64,000 nt of DNA from Bagarius yarrelli. Taxonomy: Eukaryota > Chordata > Actinopteri > Siluriformes > Sisoridae. Numbering within the stretch: position 1 is the stretch's first letter; the number at the start of each line of letters is the position of its first letter. Both the position numbers and the translations under genes were made by a program. Location: assembly GCA_005784505.1 (NCBI GenBank), contig VCAZ01000001.1:13811597-13875596 (forward strand), given 5' to 3'. This document shows, piece by piece, positions 26,135-36,796 of this stretch. The notes below the pieces were generated by a model. The model was not told the origin of the DNA. It made no database searches and worked only from the letters and a program-made list of their open reading frames with translations.

Positions 26135-26262
26135 TTTCTATTTTCCTACTTTGCACGTAATTGTTTCTGTATCTGAGCCACCGTAACAATTTAATTTCCC
26201 CATTGTGGGATCAATAAAGATTATCTTATCTTACCTTATCTTATCTTATTTATCCAATCAAA
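26135..26262 (+). mobile_element. LINE 3' tail with (TTATC)n end
   Basis: CAATTTAATTTCCCCATTGT then GGGATCAATAAAGATTATC followed by four to five TTATC-type repeats is a typical tail of non-LTR retrotransposons in fish. It lies about 200 bases before the first coding exon of hmg20a. Confidence 0.55.
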
Positions 26263-26443
26263 GGTTATTAAGGGTAATCCAGAGTTTATAAATGTACGGT
26301 GTAATTATTAAACCCAGGAAACAACGTATGAGCAGTATGAAACAAACAAGTCTCCTTTATACAGATGTGTGTCAGGGGACTTTATTGTATGATACAATTC
26401 AGGACGTGCCTAAAATTATATGTACTAATGTATTGTTTTTCAG

Positions 26444-26533
26444 CCCAGACTACAGAGGTCAGAGGTCATGGAAGAGCAGAGTAATTCACCGGGAGGGAAT
26501 ACCGATAACGGCAGCCAAAGGAATGGAGACGAG
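26444..26533 (+). CDS. hmg20a: hmg20a first coding exon
   Basis: The acceptor after TATTGTTTTTCAG ends at 26443 and the donor GAG|gtaaca is at 26534. From ATG 26468 it codes for 22 residues starting MEEQSNSPGGN and ending NGDE, polar and acidic like the N-terminal tail of HMG20A. The eight codons before the ATG are also open (PRLQRSEV), so a coding exon further upstream cannot be excluded. It ends in phase 0. Confidence 0.8.
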
Positions 26534-29500
26534 GTAACACAGAAGCTGACAGGACGTGTTGACGGGCAATGTGTTGTTACTGCAGATTTAATATGAGAAA
26601 AGGTGCTGCTTCGTGTGGATGAAAGAAAACAGTAGTTTTTTGTGTGTCATTTCCTAATATTACATTTTTAAAAAACATATATATAGAATATTACATCAAA
26701 TCACTGTAAGACATGTCTGCATGTTCATGCACTTGTTTAATGAGCCACTCTTGTTTCACCACATCACAGTTTACAAGCTTCAGTGAATGTTTACATCAAA
26801 ATGTAGTAAAACCTGTGTGTCTTGGTATATTTGTGTGTATATAATATATACTGGATTGAGTTTTCTTGAAAGCCATTTTTTCCTGCTACGATTTTACCAC
26901 ACAACAGTCTTTGGTGTTTAACTAGAATGGTGAAAAAATGTTCTGTTTTCAGAGGGTCTGCTAAACCTTGTTTGTGCCTTTTTTATACATTTGTGATGAG
27001 CAGAAAAGCATTTCAAAAACAACTGTTGATGTGAACGAGCTACAATATTAGGATCTTGATAAAACTGAGATTGTCATGTTTTTCTGTTTCTGGTTGAATT
27101 TACTCATCTATGCCATGGACAGTCAAAGTCACAATATTTTCATCTAGACTGATGTTTGATGTGAACATTAAAACACTTTATTGCCCATCTGGGTCTATCC
27201 TGGGACATTGAGTGCATTGTGGGTAAACATTCTGATCTACACAGATTTCTGGAGAAAAAAGGATTGTCCTGCCCTTACCTGGTAGGCTGATTAGATAACT
27301 GCATCCACAAGCAGGTGTGTTCCTTATGGATTGAGCAGTTGGTGTTAATGAATGGTACATCATTATAAAATGTTTATCCTGATCATTATCAGGAGAAAAA
27401 CACACATCATTTGATTTTACTGGACATTATAAACACGGCTTCTTATCAATAAAGCTCATTAAAGCAATCAGAAATCTTTGCCACCTTTCTGAATGCTTCT
27501 AGGTGTGTTTTCTAAGAGGAGTAGAACTACATGGCGATATATTTGGTGTAAATTTGACACTGACTCTGTTGGCTTGTAGAAGCCTCGCAGGAGTAGCTGG
27601 ACTAAAGGAAGGAAGAGGAAGAAGCCGATGAAGGACAGTAATGCGCCCAAAGCCCCGTTAACAGGATATGTGCGATTTATGAATGACCGCCGGGAGCAGC
27701 TGAGGGCCGAGAGACCAGATGTTCCCTTCCCAGAGATCACCAGGATGCTCGGCAATGAGTGGAGCAAGCTGCCGCCTGAGGAGAAACAGGTCAGGAACGG
27801 CACACAGGCTTAGTAAACGGCTGCATTTTAAGGTGTTGTTTCAGTTGTAATTACATCTAGAACATTTTAAATTACCCAAGAACCCCTTTTCGCTCTCCTG
27901 TAACTCTCCTGAGATCTGAATTGAAGTAAGTGTACTTTTGTATATAACAAATGGCTGTTTTTCCTCTCGATTTTTCCCTCTGTCTCTGTAGCGCTATTTA
28001 GATGAGGCAGAGAAAGATAAGGAGCGTTACATGAGGGAGCTGGAGAAGTATCAGCAGACGGAAGCCTATAAGCATTTTAAAAGGAAGGTGCAGGAGAAGC
28101 AGAAGGGGAAGCGACTCAGAGGAGGTACACACACAAAAAAGCAACCTGATTCCTCATGCATTGTTCTTCTTTCTACTGTTCTTTCTTCTTTATTCTTTAT
28201 TTAGCTATTCCAGGGTGTGAGCAGGAGCAAGATAAAATTCATACAAAAGTAGGATGTTTGGGGACAGAAAATCATCTTGCTAGACTGAGTTAATGCATTA
28301 CACAGAAAGCAGTAACCATCATGCCACCATCATCATTATCTTCTTCAATGTTTTATAGATGACCATCCAGCAGACGTTTATTTAATCACTCCTTTTTTTA
28401 AAGTAAGTGCTTTATGCACATGTACCTTTACATTTTTGGCATCGGCAGACACCCTCATCCTGAGTGTCTTACATTTAGTTAATTTTATATCTAACTGAGC
28501 AATTAAAGGGTTAAGGGCCTTGTTTAGGGGCCCAGCAGCAGCACTTTGGCCGTATTAGACATCGAGCTCAAAATCCTCCAATCAGAATTTCAACATCTCA
28601 ACTAGGATATACACTGTTTATTAGACAGATAAATCATCAGATTATATTGATGAAAATTACATCATTTTTATAGCTCCGGATAAATAAGTGAAATCCAATA
28701 AGTTTAATAACTTTCAATCAGTCACATTTATCCAAGATTTATCCGCATTTGCATTTATACGCATCCTGCATTTCAGAGGAAAAAACAGTAGGAAAAATTA
28801 TGCTATTGCAGATGTTTTGGCTACATCTTTCAAAGTAGACAAAAGAGAAGATAAATTACTTACTTACCAGTTTCATCAGATCAGGATGGAGGGGAACTTG
28901 TTTTTCCACAGGAAACAATAATTCATTGTTTCCTAAACTCTTTTCTCTGTGTCACAGACGTGGGCCGACAGACTGCCCGGGAAGCTCTTCACGAGGTAAG
29001 ACGAGCTCAGACTGTACCCGCAGTGGCACTTTGTCGGTATTTGAATGTAACTATTCTTACAGGCTTTATATAGACGGCAGTCCTTAATGCTTTTTTTTAG
29101 TTTTATATGTTTCTGTCAGTCTCGAGTGAGTAAACTCAAAATAGCGTCCACATCCAATGATGTATCTTTTTAGTTATTTTGAGGCCAGTAAATACGGGGC
29201 ACTGGGGTGCCTCCCCCTCCAGAAAAAGAAAGATACTTACCATGTAAACAATAACTTAAATATATATTACAAATATATAACAAAATTCAATCATTTTGTT
29301 GTACTATTTAACTGTTGGTTATATTATAATTTCTTTAAAAATCCCCAAATTTGTACTGTAATACAAAACAGTATTTTGTCCATGTGTGTATGTAGCTCCA
29401 TAAACGTTTAAAAAAACATGTGTTTTGAACGTAAGCTCTAATAAGCTTGTTTCAAATTCCTCTCCCACTCATACTGTTAGGGAATCAATACTGTTTTTAT

Positions 29501-32500
29501 ATTTTAATCCCCATGTGTGTGGACCTTTTCAATGTAAATCATTTCTTTTGTTGTTCTCCATTGTCCCTAGTGGACAGAACTAGTATTACCTAGTATCTAG
29601 TATTATGACCTTCTTTTCTAATTCCATTAGTTATAAATTTCTACTTAATTATTGATTATAAATTCACATTGAACTCAAATTCTCTGATTTATCATTCATT
29701 TATGCATTATATAAAAGTTAAAATCAAAATTTTCAATATTTTAGTCAGCAGTTATATCACCATCAGCTATTTCCAGACCTGCATTGTTAATTTTTTGTTC
29801 TCCCAATTTTTGGCACCAGCCGCCACTGTCTGAAACCCTTTTCCATATGATCATATACATATGCTCACGATTAAACCTGAGATCACCTGTAAAACTCCAG
29901 CCGTGTAGACAGCACAGCTGATTTGCCTTTGGTGAAGGCCACAAATCACCATAAAAGACAAAGGTCATAGCACTGAACCTGACAAGCAAGAAGTACTTTA
30001 TGATCAATAGTAGCAGAAGCAATATTTCAAATTATATCTGTAATATTTGTGTATCATTCAACAGCACCCAAAAGGCCAAACTCTATAATAGACAACAGAA
30101 ATAATTGACTTCTGATTTTAAGTGTTATTAATTTAATTAGTTTTTAAATCCATCTGATTTGTTAGAGGCCTTGCGTAGGGGCCCAGCTTTGGCAGTTTGA
30201 TGGCTGAGAATTGAACCTACGGTCTTCCAATCAGCAGTCCAACTCATTAACCACTGTTCTACCACATTCCCCAAAGTACTTATGTTTTACACATTAATGC
30301 ACTGTTTCCGTTGCCATGTTGTGTATGCAAGTAATTGGAAGTTGATCAGATTAAGCTTGCGTTAGTTAGTGTTCCTCTGAGTGTGCGTGAATATGTGAAT
30401 ATTTTTGGAATTTAAATTATGGTATTTTTTTAATTAAACCACCTAATATAGGTTTCTAAAATTAAATATTCTCTCTCTCTTTTTCTCAGAATGATGGGGT
30501 TCTGAAGGATCGGTCAGTGTTTGATATTCCTATCTTCACTGAAGAGTTTCTTAACCACAGCAAAGGTGACTTAAGATCTTTACTTTTATTTTATTAATTC
30601 TGTGTTTTGCGTCATATATATATGTAAGTACTGCACTGTTTCTTTAAATCTTAAATTTTGCCAAATGGTAAAAAAAAGTGGTACAGGAAGCTGTGTGTGC
30701 ATGCACTTTCCTCTAAACTCTAAACATTTCGCACAGCACGTGAGGCTGAGCTGCGGCAGTTACGCAAGACCAACATGGAGTACGAGGAGCGCAACGCAGC
30801 CCTACAGAAACACGTGGAGAGCATGCGCAGCGCCGTGGAGCGCCTGGAGGGGGACGTGCTGCAGGAGCGCACACGCAATAGCCTGCTACAGCAACACCTG
30901 GACCAACTGCGCTCAGCGCTCACAAACAGCTTCTCCAATGTGCCACTGCCTGGTATTAGACACACACACACACACATCACATCGTCTCTTGTACACTCAG
31001 ACTGGATAGTTGATAATGTATTCACAAATATACAGAGTAAATGTGTGATTTCTTCATTTATTTTTGAAACATTAAGCCAAGAACGAGTCCATATATGTAT
31101 GTATGTTACTAATGTTGAAATTTTGTAGATATAATTGCTGTGTCTATAATTATACTATTCGAGTAGGTGCTAAATTTACATACAAAGGATATCAAAAAGT
31201 TTCAAAACATGCCCACAGAAGGCTACACGCAAGGCTGTGGTCTCTGTGACTGCACGCAGCATTCTGATCCTATCATTGTCGTGTCTTCAAACTTTTTGAT
31301 ACTCTATCGTACTGCTTGACCATTTAAATAATTTGTTCCATACGAAATAGTTGAGTAGTATGAATAAAATCGAGGAAATTTCAAGGAAATTTAACGGATG
31401 CAGATCATCATCCAGGAACTTTTCGCGTAGTGTTTTTGGCATACTATAAATCCAGATATTCCACTAATCTAATTATCTAACGTTTTTTTTTAAGTCTTTC
31501 TGGTAAGTAATTTTCAGACACAGCCTTTGTTGAGAAATAAGTTTTAAAGTGTAACATTTGGTTTATTGTCTTTTAACTTTTTAATTTCTCTTTTGTCCAA
31601 TTTTTTTTTCTAGCTCATATATTTTTAATAATAATTTTAATAATTTGGCAGAAAGTGCTTTATCTTTTTCTGGTAACCTTATTTATTAATGAAGATCTTT
31701 GAATATAGACTATGAATATGTGTGATTTTTCTTTTTAAATAATTAGGTATTCTTAGCCCTTATTGTATATAATAATTATTATATGAATTATTGAATGAAG
31801 CTCGGAATGCTTTTTAAAGAGTTTTATATAAGTTTTATAATAGATAAATGTTTTATCTCTTCAGCTACAGCAGAGGGTAAAGTCTTCTCTATAACAGGGT
31901 TACAGCATTGAAGAGTTTGATCATGGACCCGCTGTTCTCTAGCACCCTCCTGTGGGTTAAGTATAAATGTGCTGTGTATTTCTGCAGGCAGCGGAGAGAC
32001 GGCCAGCCTGGACTCGATCGACTCCTACATGAAGAAGCTCCACAGTATCGTCATTTCCAGCCCTCAGGAGCACGAGCACCTTATTAGCTTGGTGCGGGAT
32101 GTAATTAACTGCCTCGACAGGTAATGAACGTACTCCTAACATTACAATAACGCTACAGTAAGGCAGATTTATAGATGAACAACCAAGCGTTGGTGTAAAA
32201 AGAGCGTCAGGTTTGCACTTTATAAATTTTACATATTTAGAAAAGATTGTTTCTGGTCTTTGTTGAGATGATCGTATCAGAGCCTTAAATTTCATTTTGA
32301 TCTGGTGACTAAAAAAAACGTTTAATGCCCGTTTACGCAAACCGCCAGCCACATGGACCAACATTTATCACAGATCAAGCACAGGTTACTACACTATTCC
32401 CTTCATTCAGCTTATTAGTGTTAAAATGCCGCATCCCGGAACACCTCTTTACAAGCCATCGGGTAACACAGCAACACCACGTCATTCTGATCTGTGAATT

Positions 32501-33689
32501 ATTTGAGAAATGAAAAGAAAAGAATTCCAGAAGTAAAGAAAAAACATTAAGGAATAAAAATATTGAAGAGTATCTGTTTTTAATGATTAATATAAAGCTA
32601 CTGTAAGCTTTTACAACTACATTATTCACATCCTGGTAAAGCCACATGAGGTTTTTTTAAGCTGGGTGGTGGCTAGCACATACTTCCTAACTTTCTTGTC
32701 CGGTTTCCTTAATCATATATCATCCTTTTTTTATACACAGCAGCCCTTTGACCCACATCCCATACAGAGCACTATAACCGACTGAATTATTATCTATTAG
32801 TGCAAAATAGAACGATGGTATGTGTGAAAATCAAAAGTGGATTTATTTATGAAATAAATATGTATTCAGTAACAAAAACGAAACTTTTCAAATACCCATC
32901 GAGTGAATTTATGTTTTACTTTAAGCTCAACTGAGTGAACATTATAACCCCTTTAACTGTCTCATTCACTGGCGAAAAGCAGAAGCTGTATTCCCCAGTC
33001 ATTTTATCACCATGACGAAAATTACAGAATACATTATATAAAGTGAAACAAAAGTTTGTTGCTCTTCATCAGCCAGCCAGTGATGAAGGAAAGCAAGGTA
33101 GATAAGAAAGGATGTAAAAAAAAAATTAGAGAGGGATAAAATGAAGGGAGACGGCTAGTTTTACTGTTCACCAGCCTCTGCCCTGTCAAGTCTACCTAGC
33201 AAGATCTTGATTAGCTAGTTAGAAAGTGTTTGATTAGGGTTGGAGTTAAACTCTGCAGGACAGCAGCCCTCTAGAACTGAGTCTGGTGTCTCCTGCACCA
33301 CACAACCATGTGACCAAAATATCTCGTTTTCACTCGCCTAACATGCACCTAAATTCTCAATTGCTCAGTTGTGTAACGGAGAATAATGTTTCGATCTGGA
33401 TGAGGGCGTCTGCCAAATGCTGTTAATGTTTCAGGGCCGATTCTAAGCTGTATAATGCAGCCTGTTATTTAGAACTAAAATCTTTTAAAACCCCTGAAAT
33501 TAAAAAGACCAATTTGCATTACAAAGGACAGAAGGAGGGTATTTTCATCCTTTTTAGCTATTATTGTATTAGAGGGTTAACTTTGTAAAGGAAAAAAAGC
33601 CTAAAAGCTAAAGATTAGTGTTCGGCTTTAAGGTGTTGTTCTTAACAAAGGCTATGATCTCTCTCTCTCTCTCTCTCTCTCTCAGGTAA
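26468..33689 (+). CDS. hmg20a: HMG20A, HMG-box chromatin protein (whole split gene)
   Basis: Spliced coding region of seven main exons plus a terminal exon: 26468-26533, 27580-27789, 27992-28124, 28958-28995, 30490-30565, 30737-30952, 31988-32120, 33686-33689. All introns are GT-AG and all phases match, giving 291 residues. Seen: basic linker (about 23-40, SSWTKGRKRKKP), HMG box (about 45-119, with GYVRFMNDRREQLR and FPEITRMLGNEWSKLP), the family motif FDIPIFTEEFLNHSK before the coiled coil, coiled coil (about 175-240) and a C-terminal IDSYMKKLHSI block ending LDR. These match vertebrate HMG20A better than its paralogue HMG20B (NHSKAREAELRQLRK and the LDR end). Known for the family: a nuclear, non-sequence-specific DNA binder that associates with the LSD1-CoREST complex, opposes HMG20B and promotes neuronal gene expression. 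Human HMG20A is longer at the N-terminus (347 residues). The start was chosen because ATG 26468 has a strong context (G at -3, G at +4). Confidence 0.95.
27580..27789 (+). CDS. hmg20a: hmg20a exon: basic linker and first part of HMG box
   Basis: 70 codons, phase 0 at both ends, between GGCTTGTAG and CAG|gtcagg. It carries the lysine/arginine-rich linker (TKGRKRKKP) and HMG-box helices 1 and 2 (APLTGYVRFMNDRREQLR, PFPEITRMLGNEWSKLP). The box is cut by the intron after EEKQ, and the next exon resumes with RYLDEAEKDKERYM. Confidence 0.95.
27992..28124 (+). CDS. hmg20a: hmg20a exon: third HMG-box helix
   Basis: 133 nt, phase 0 in and phase 1 out, between CTCTGTAG and GGAG|gtacac. It codes for RYLDEAEKDKERYMRELEK, which is helix 3 of the box, then YQQTEAYK and a lysine-rich tail (RKVQEKQKGKR) as in HMG20A. 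Confidence 0.95.
28425..28610 (-). mobile_element. tRNA-derived SINE in hmg20a intron, minus strand
   Basis: GGCATCGGCAGACACCCTCA and TCCTGAGTGTCTTACATTTA are the reversed 3' module, followed by GGGCCTTGTTTAGGGGCCCA and a decayed head. It lies in the intron between 28,124 and 28,958. Confidence 0.75.
28958..28995 (+). CDS. hmg20a: hmg20a small linker exon
   Basis: 38-nt exon between GTGTCACAG and GAG|gtaaga. With the G carried over from the previous exon it reads DVGRQTAREALHE in phase, comparable to the linker after the HMG box in human HMG20A. It is too short to stand alone. Support comes from phase and strong splice sites. Confidence 0.85.
30163..30280 (-). mobile_element. tRNA-derived SINE, 5' part, in hmg20a intron
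   Basis: AGGCCTTGCGTAGGGGCCCA, then TTGAACCTACGGTCTTCCAA and CAGTCCAACTCATTAACCAC: body, anticodon-arm region and head in reverse. Confidence 0.65.
30490..30565 (+). CDS. hmg20a: hmg20a exon with FDIPIFTEEFLNHSK motif
   Basis: 76 nt, phase 0 in and phase 1 out, between TTTTCTCAG and AAAG|gtgact. It reads NDGVLKDRSVFDIPIFTEEF and LNHSK. The FDIPIFTEEFL block is a hallmark of the HMG20A/HMG20B pair, and NHSK is the HMG20A form. Confidence 0.95.
30737..30952 (+). CDS. hmg20a: hmg20a coiled-coil exon
   Basis: 216 nt, phase 1 in and out, between TTTCGCACAG and CCTG|gtatta. It codes for the coiled coil (AREAELRQLRKTNMEYEERN through LLQQHLDQLRSAL) and ends NVPLPG. This region mediates pairing with HMG20B and other partners in the family. 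The exon is clearly more GC-rich than the introns around it. Overlapping frames of 117 and 135 codons here are shadows. Confidence 0.95.
31187..31305. mobile_element. Small mariner-type MITE in hmg20a intron
   Basis: About 119 bases bounded by inverted repeats: left GATATCAAAAAGTTTCAAAA, right CTTCAAACTTTTTGATACTC (reverse complement GAGTATCAAAAAGTTTGAAG). The interior is GC-richer and has no frame. The TATCAAAAAGTTT core is identical at both ends. Confidence 0.65.
31988..32120 (+). CDS. hmg20a: hmg20a C-terminal exon
   Basis: 133 nt between TTTCTGCAG and GACAG|gtaatg, phase 1 in and phase 2 out. It reads SGETASLDSIDSYMKKLHSI and ends RDVINCLD plus two bases of the last arginine codon. This aligns with the C-terminus of HMG20A (SGET, DSIDSYM, LDR). 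Confidence 0.95.
33335..33432 (+). mobile_element. SINE 3' fragment in last hmg20a intron
   Basis: CAATTGCTCAGTTGTGTAAC, then GATCTGGATGAGGGCGTCTG and CCAAATGCTGTTAATGTT: body end and 3' module only. Confidence 0.65.
33659..33684 (+). repeat. (CT)n microsatellite serving as pyrimidine tract of the last hmg20a intron
   Basis: About 13 CT units run straight into CTCAG|G, the acceptor of the terminal hmg20a exon. Its length may vary without losing the acceptor. Confidence 0.9.
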
Positions 33690-34120
33690 TTAAGGAGTTC
33701 GGTGTGCTGCCGATTCAGTTCACAACTACCATTCAAAACTATTTTTTTTACATTTTGCATTACTACACACTTATTCAAATAACTATTTATTTTTAGTGCC
33801 ATTTTATGAGCTATTGTGATCATCAATTGGTATTGATGGTTTTTTTACTGGGAAGAAAATGAAACATCCTCCAATGAACTATAGTAAACCTTGTCAACAT
33901 TGTTTGTTTTTTGTTTCCCTTCATTTTAAAGAAAATGTTGGATTTTAGATTATTTTTCCATTAAGAAAAATGAAATGACATTTTGTATAATCTTGTTTAA
34001 TGGGATTGAGACTGTAGTTAGTATGTTTGTGATTTGCCATTCGCCGTTCGTGCCAGCATTACATCAACCTGTATCAAAGCTGAAAGGCTTCATCCACCAA
34101 TAAATTGCTTTTTGGAATAT
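33686..34120 (+). CDS. hmg20a: hmg20a terminal exon: last base of Arg codon, TAA stop and 3' UTR
   Basis: The exon follows a (CT)n tract ending CTCAG at 33685. The first base G completes AG|G (Arg291), and TAA at 33687-33689 ends the frame, so only four coding bases lie in this exon. The protein then ends LDR exactly as expected for HMG20A. The remaining sequence to about 34,120 is untranslated. AATAAA at 34,099 sets the likely end. Confidence 0.85.
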
Positions 34121-34140
34121 GAGCATGTCTGTGTGTTGAA
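34099..34140 (+). terminator. Polyadenylation signal of hmg20a
   Basis: AATAAA at 34,099-34,104 is followed about 20 bases later by a GT-rich downstream element (ATGTCTGTGTGTTG). It lies about 410 bases after the hmg20a stop, a reasonable 3' UTR length. Other AATAAA hexamers occur by chance in this AT-rich DNA. This one is preferred for its distance and its GT-rich follow-on. Confidence 0.65.
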
Positions 34141-34787
34141 TCACTGCTGTTATTTGATACTTTCATAAAGATAGTGCAGCTGTGACCTCACGCTCCTCCT
34201 CCGTCTCTTCTTCCACCTTCTCCTTTGCAGCTTTTGTATTTTGTGTTTGATATGCAGCACACACCGTAGAGTCGGATCAAGCAGTGAAAAAAATACTATT
34301 CTCGGATCTCTGACTCAGGATTTTGTTTTAGTTGCAAAGTAAATCTGCTTTCACTGTTTCATATTTTTCTGTAAACATTTAACAGTGTGGGATCATGAAA
34401 TACTGATCAATATTAGAATTTTTACCAGACACTGTAAAACTGTTGGACAATTTTAAATTAATGATTTTTTTTTTACCCGTGAGTCTTATATAAAATTATA
34501 ATTTATGTAAAATAATCTGAAATGCTGTTGGCTTTCAGTGTGAGACGTGTTTTTCCCTCCATGGGATAATCTTGCACAAAAAGCAGAAAGGGTTTAATAT
34601 CATCATTAACCTCAAAGATAAAAACATTTGTGTGGAAAAACTACTCATTTTTATGTAACTTATTCATCAATATATTATACACTACTACTAATCTATAAAA
34701 TCCTGAGCATCTACTTTCATATGAGCTTTATAGTAACCCCTACTGTAAAGTGTGACATGACAAAAACAAATAAAGACTGAAAGTCTG

Positions 34788-34975
34788 TGGAGAAGTGGTG
34801 GCTCATGGTTAAGGTGTTAGACTGCCAAACCGAAGATTGTGGGTTCGATTACCGGCTTGACAAAGCCACCACTGCTGGGCTCCTGAGCAGGGCCTTTAAC
34901 CTCCAATTGCTCAGTTGTATAAATGTAAGTCGCTCTGGATAAGGGCGTCTACCAAATGCTGTATATTTTAAATGT
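34788..34975 (+). mobile_element. tRNA-derived SINE
   Basis: Head GAAGTGGTGGCTCATGGTTA, intact B box GGGTTCGATTA, and 3' module GTCGCTCTGGATAAGGGCGT. Lies about 650 bases beyond the hmg20a polyadenylation signal. Confidence 0.8.
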
Positions 34976-35777
34976 CTATATAATGTTTGTTAAATGTCTA
35001 AAAATGTTTGTATTTAGTATCAGCTGTGCGTTTTCTGTACTGGATGTAGTGCAGTGTGTTATGGTTCTGTGTGATACACTCACATTTACCGCGATCGTTT
35101 ATTCATATCCAGTAACTGCTTTATCCTGCTATCAGTGTCTCTGTACTTTAACAGACAGATCGATTTATATGTTTTTAGAATTAATTACAAACCAGATACA
35201 ATTAGGGATGCGCGTTTATTAGAGGCAGGTGGGGCTTTCATCAATAAAAATAAAAAACAATAAGAAGAAAAGAAATATCAACACTTATCGCTGATCTGTA
35301 ACACCGATTCAGTCAATTCCTATATTTTACATTTGCGTATTTCCGGTTCAGTGTGAGGCAGCTGGAGAATTTTCATGGCAGAATCTTCAGCTGGAGAATC
35401 TTCATGGCAGAGTGGAAGTGTCCTGCAGAAACAAATTAAAACAGGACATTTTTACCTGTATTTTTTCCACTGTAGTATATATATATATATTTAAACAGAA
35501 AGTTATAGAAAACAGCAGTCTTTGTCCCGAAGCCCATTTCCTGTTCAGTGACAGAACTTCCTATTGGGAACGCCTGATATGTGGTGGTAATACTGTTCTC
35601 AGGTGGCTCAAATGACCAGATATCCTCCTGTTTTTGAGCTCTTCTCATCCTGCTCCCTGCATCCTATCTGACTTAGGTAGAATGACTGGGTTTTTATACA
35701 TTTAGACTTTGTACTGCTTTTTCAGTGCTGTTTCACAGTCTGGTGTAAAAAAAAACCCAAAACATAAAATAGCTGTT

Positions 35778-35925
35778 TAGGGCTGTGTATTGGCAGGGCC
35801 TCAAAATTCGATACATATCACAATGCATGCGTCACGATACAGTATATCACAATATATTGTAATATAATATTGCAATTTACTGCAATACTTAGCAGCTAAA
35901 TATACAAGTACAAAGGTGGAGGTGC
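35778..35925. mobile_element. hAT-like repeat with TAGGGCTGTG end
   Basis: Begins TAGGGCTGTGTATTGGCAGG followed by repeated ATCACGATA/ATATATCACAATA words, a common layout of fish hAT-derived repeats. A similar start, CTAGGGCTGGACATTTGAGT, occurs at about 61,820. The right end is unclear. Confidence 0.45.
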
Positions 35926-36596
35926 CTTTATTTATTTCTGAGACGGGCACAGAATCTGAATTTTTATATACATGACGCCATTACTAAAGATGAATGAATG
36001 AATTTAATAATAAAATTGTACATTCAAGTTTAAAAAACATATGAGTTTTCAGAAATTTTAGTAATTAAAGTTGTTTTTTTAGTTCTACTTGTTAACCTTT
36101 CGACTTATCCCACTTTTTTAATCAGTATAAACAAAAGCATGATTTTCCCTGTTGGCCCTATTTTTAAAAATTGCATAAAAAATGTTTATCTTGAATAGTT
36201 ATGATTTTTATGTTGATGTTGAACTGGAATATTGTACATTATAAAGGTCTGGGCAGCACTACAGATAGTGCTAGCCTTTAGTTGAAAGACATTACATCAG
36301 ATTTGTAACAAGTATTAATGGCAGAATCATCAGCTAATCAAATGTTGATGTTCAGTTACAGCCTGGCCTCTGGGTCTAGCAGCGTTTCCCAGTGCTACCC
36401 ATAGCATTCATCTGAAATGATGGTCACAGTTACAGTCACTGCAACACCGGATCTTTCTGCTGATGTACTGAAAACGCTTTGTCAAAACACACTTTTGCAT
36501 GCTAAGAGAAATAACTAAAAAAGGACCAACATCTGAACTGGATTTGCTAACATAGGTCACCAAAGCTTTTGTGTTCTATTTAAAATATTCCAACTA

Positions 36597-36796
36597 TTTA
36601 CATTTACATCATTTGCAGACACACCCTTATCCAGAACGACTTAAATTTTTCCTTTTTTTTTTTTTTTACAACTGAGGAATTGGGGGTTGAGGGTCACACT
36701 CAGGGGCCCACAGTGTTGGCTTGGTGGTTTTGGAACTCGATCCCTGGTCTTTCTGGTATCAGTCCAACACCTTAACCACTAAGCCACCACTTCCCC
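36597..36796 (-). mobile_element. tRNA-derived SINE, minus strand
   Basis: Reversed 3' module (TTTACATTTACATCATTTGC, CCTTATCCAGAACGACTTAA), internal poly-T expansion, body TCAGGGGCCCACAGTGTTGG and head CCTTAACCACTAAGCCACCA. Confidence 0.8.

Noticed and set aside
27468..27803. 111-codon minus-strand frame
   Set aside because: Antisense shadow of the hmg20a HMG-box exon.
30602..31009. 135-codon + strand frame over the coiled-coil exon
   Set aside because: Wrong frame of the hmg20a exon at 30,737-30,952, rich in Ala, Cys, Trp and Thr by frame shift only.
31957..32364. 135-codon minus-strand frame
   Set aside because: It overlaps the hmg20a C-terminal exon on the opposite strand and is a shadow of that exon.
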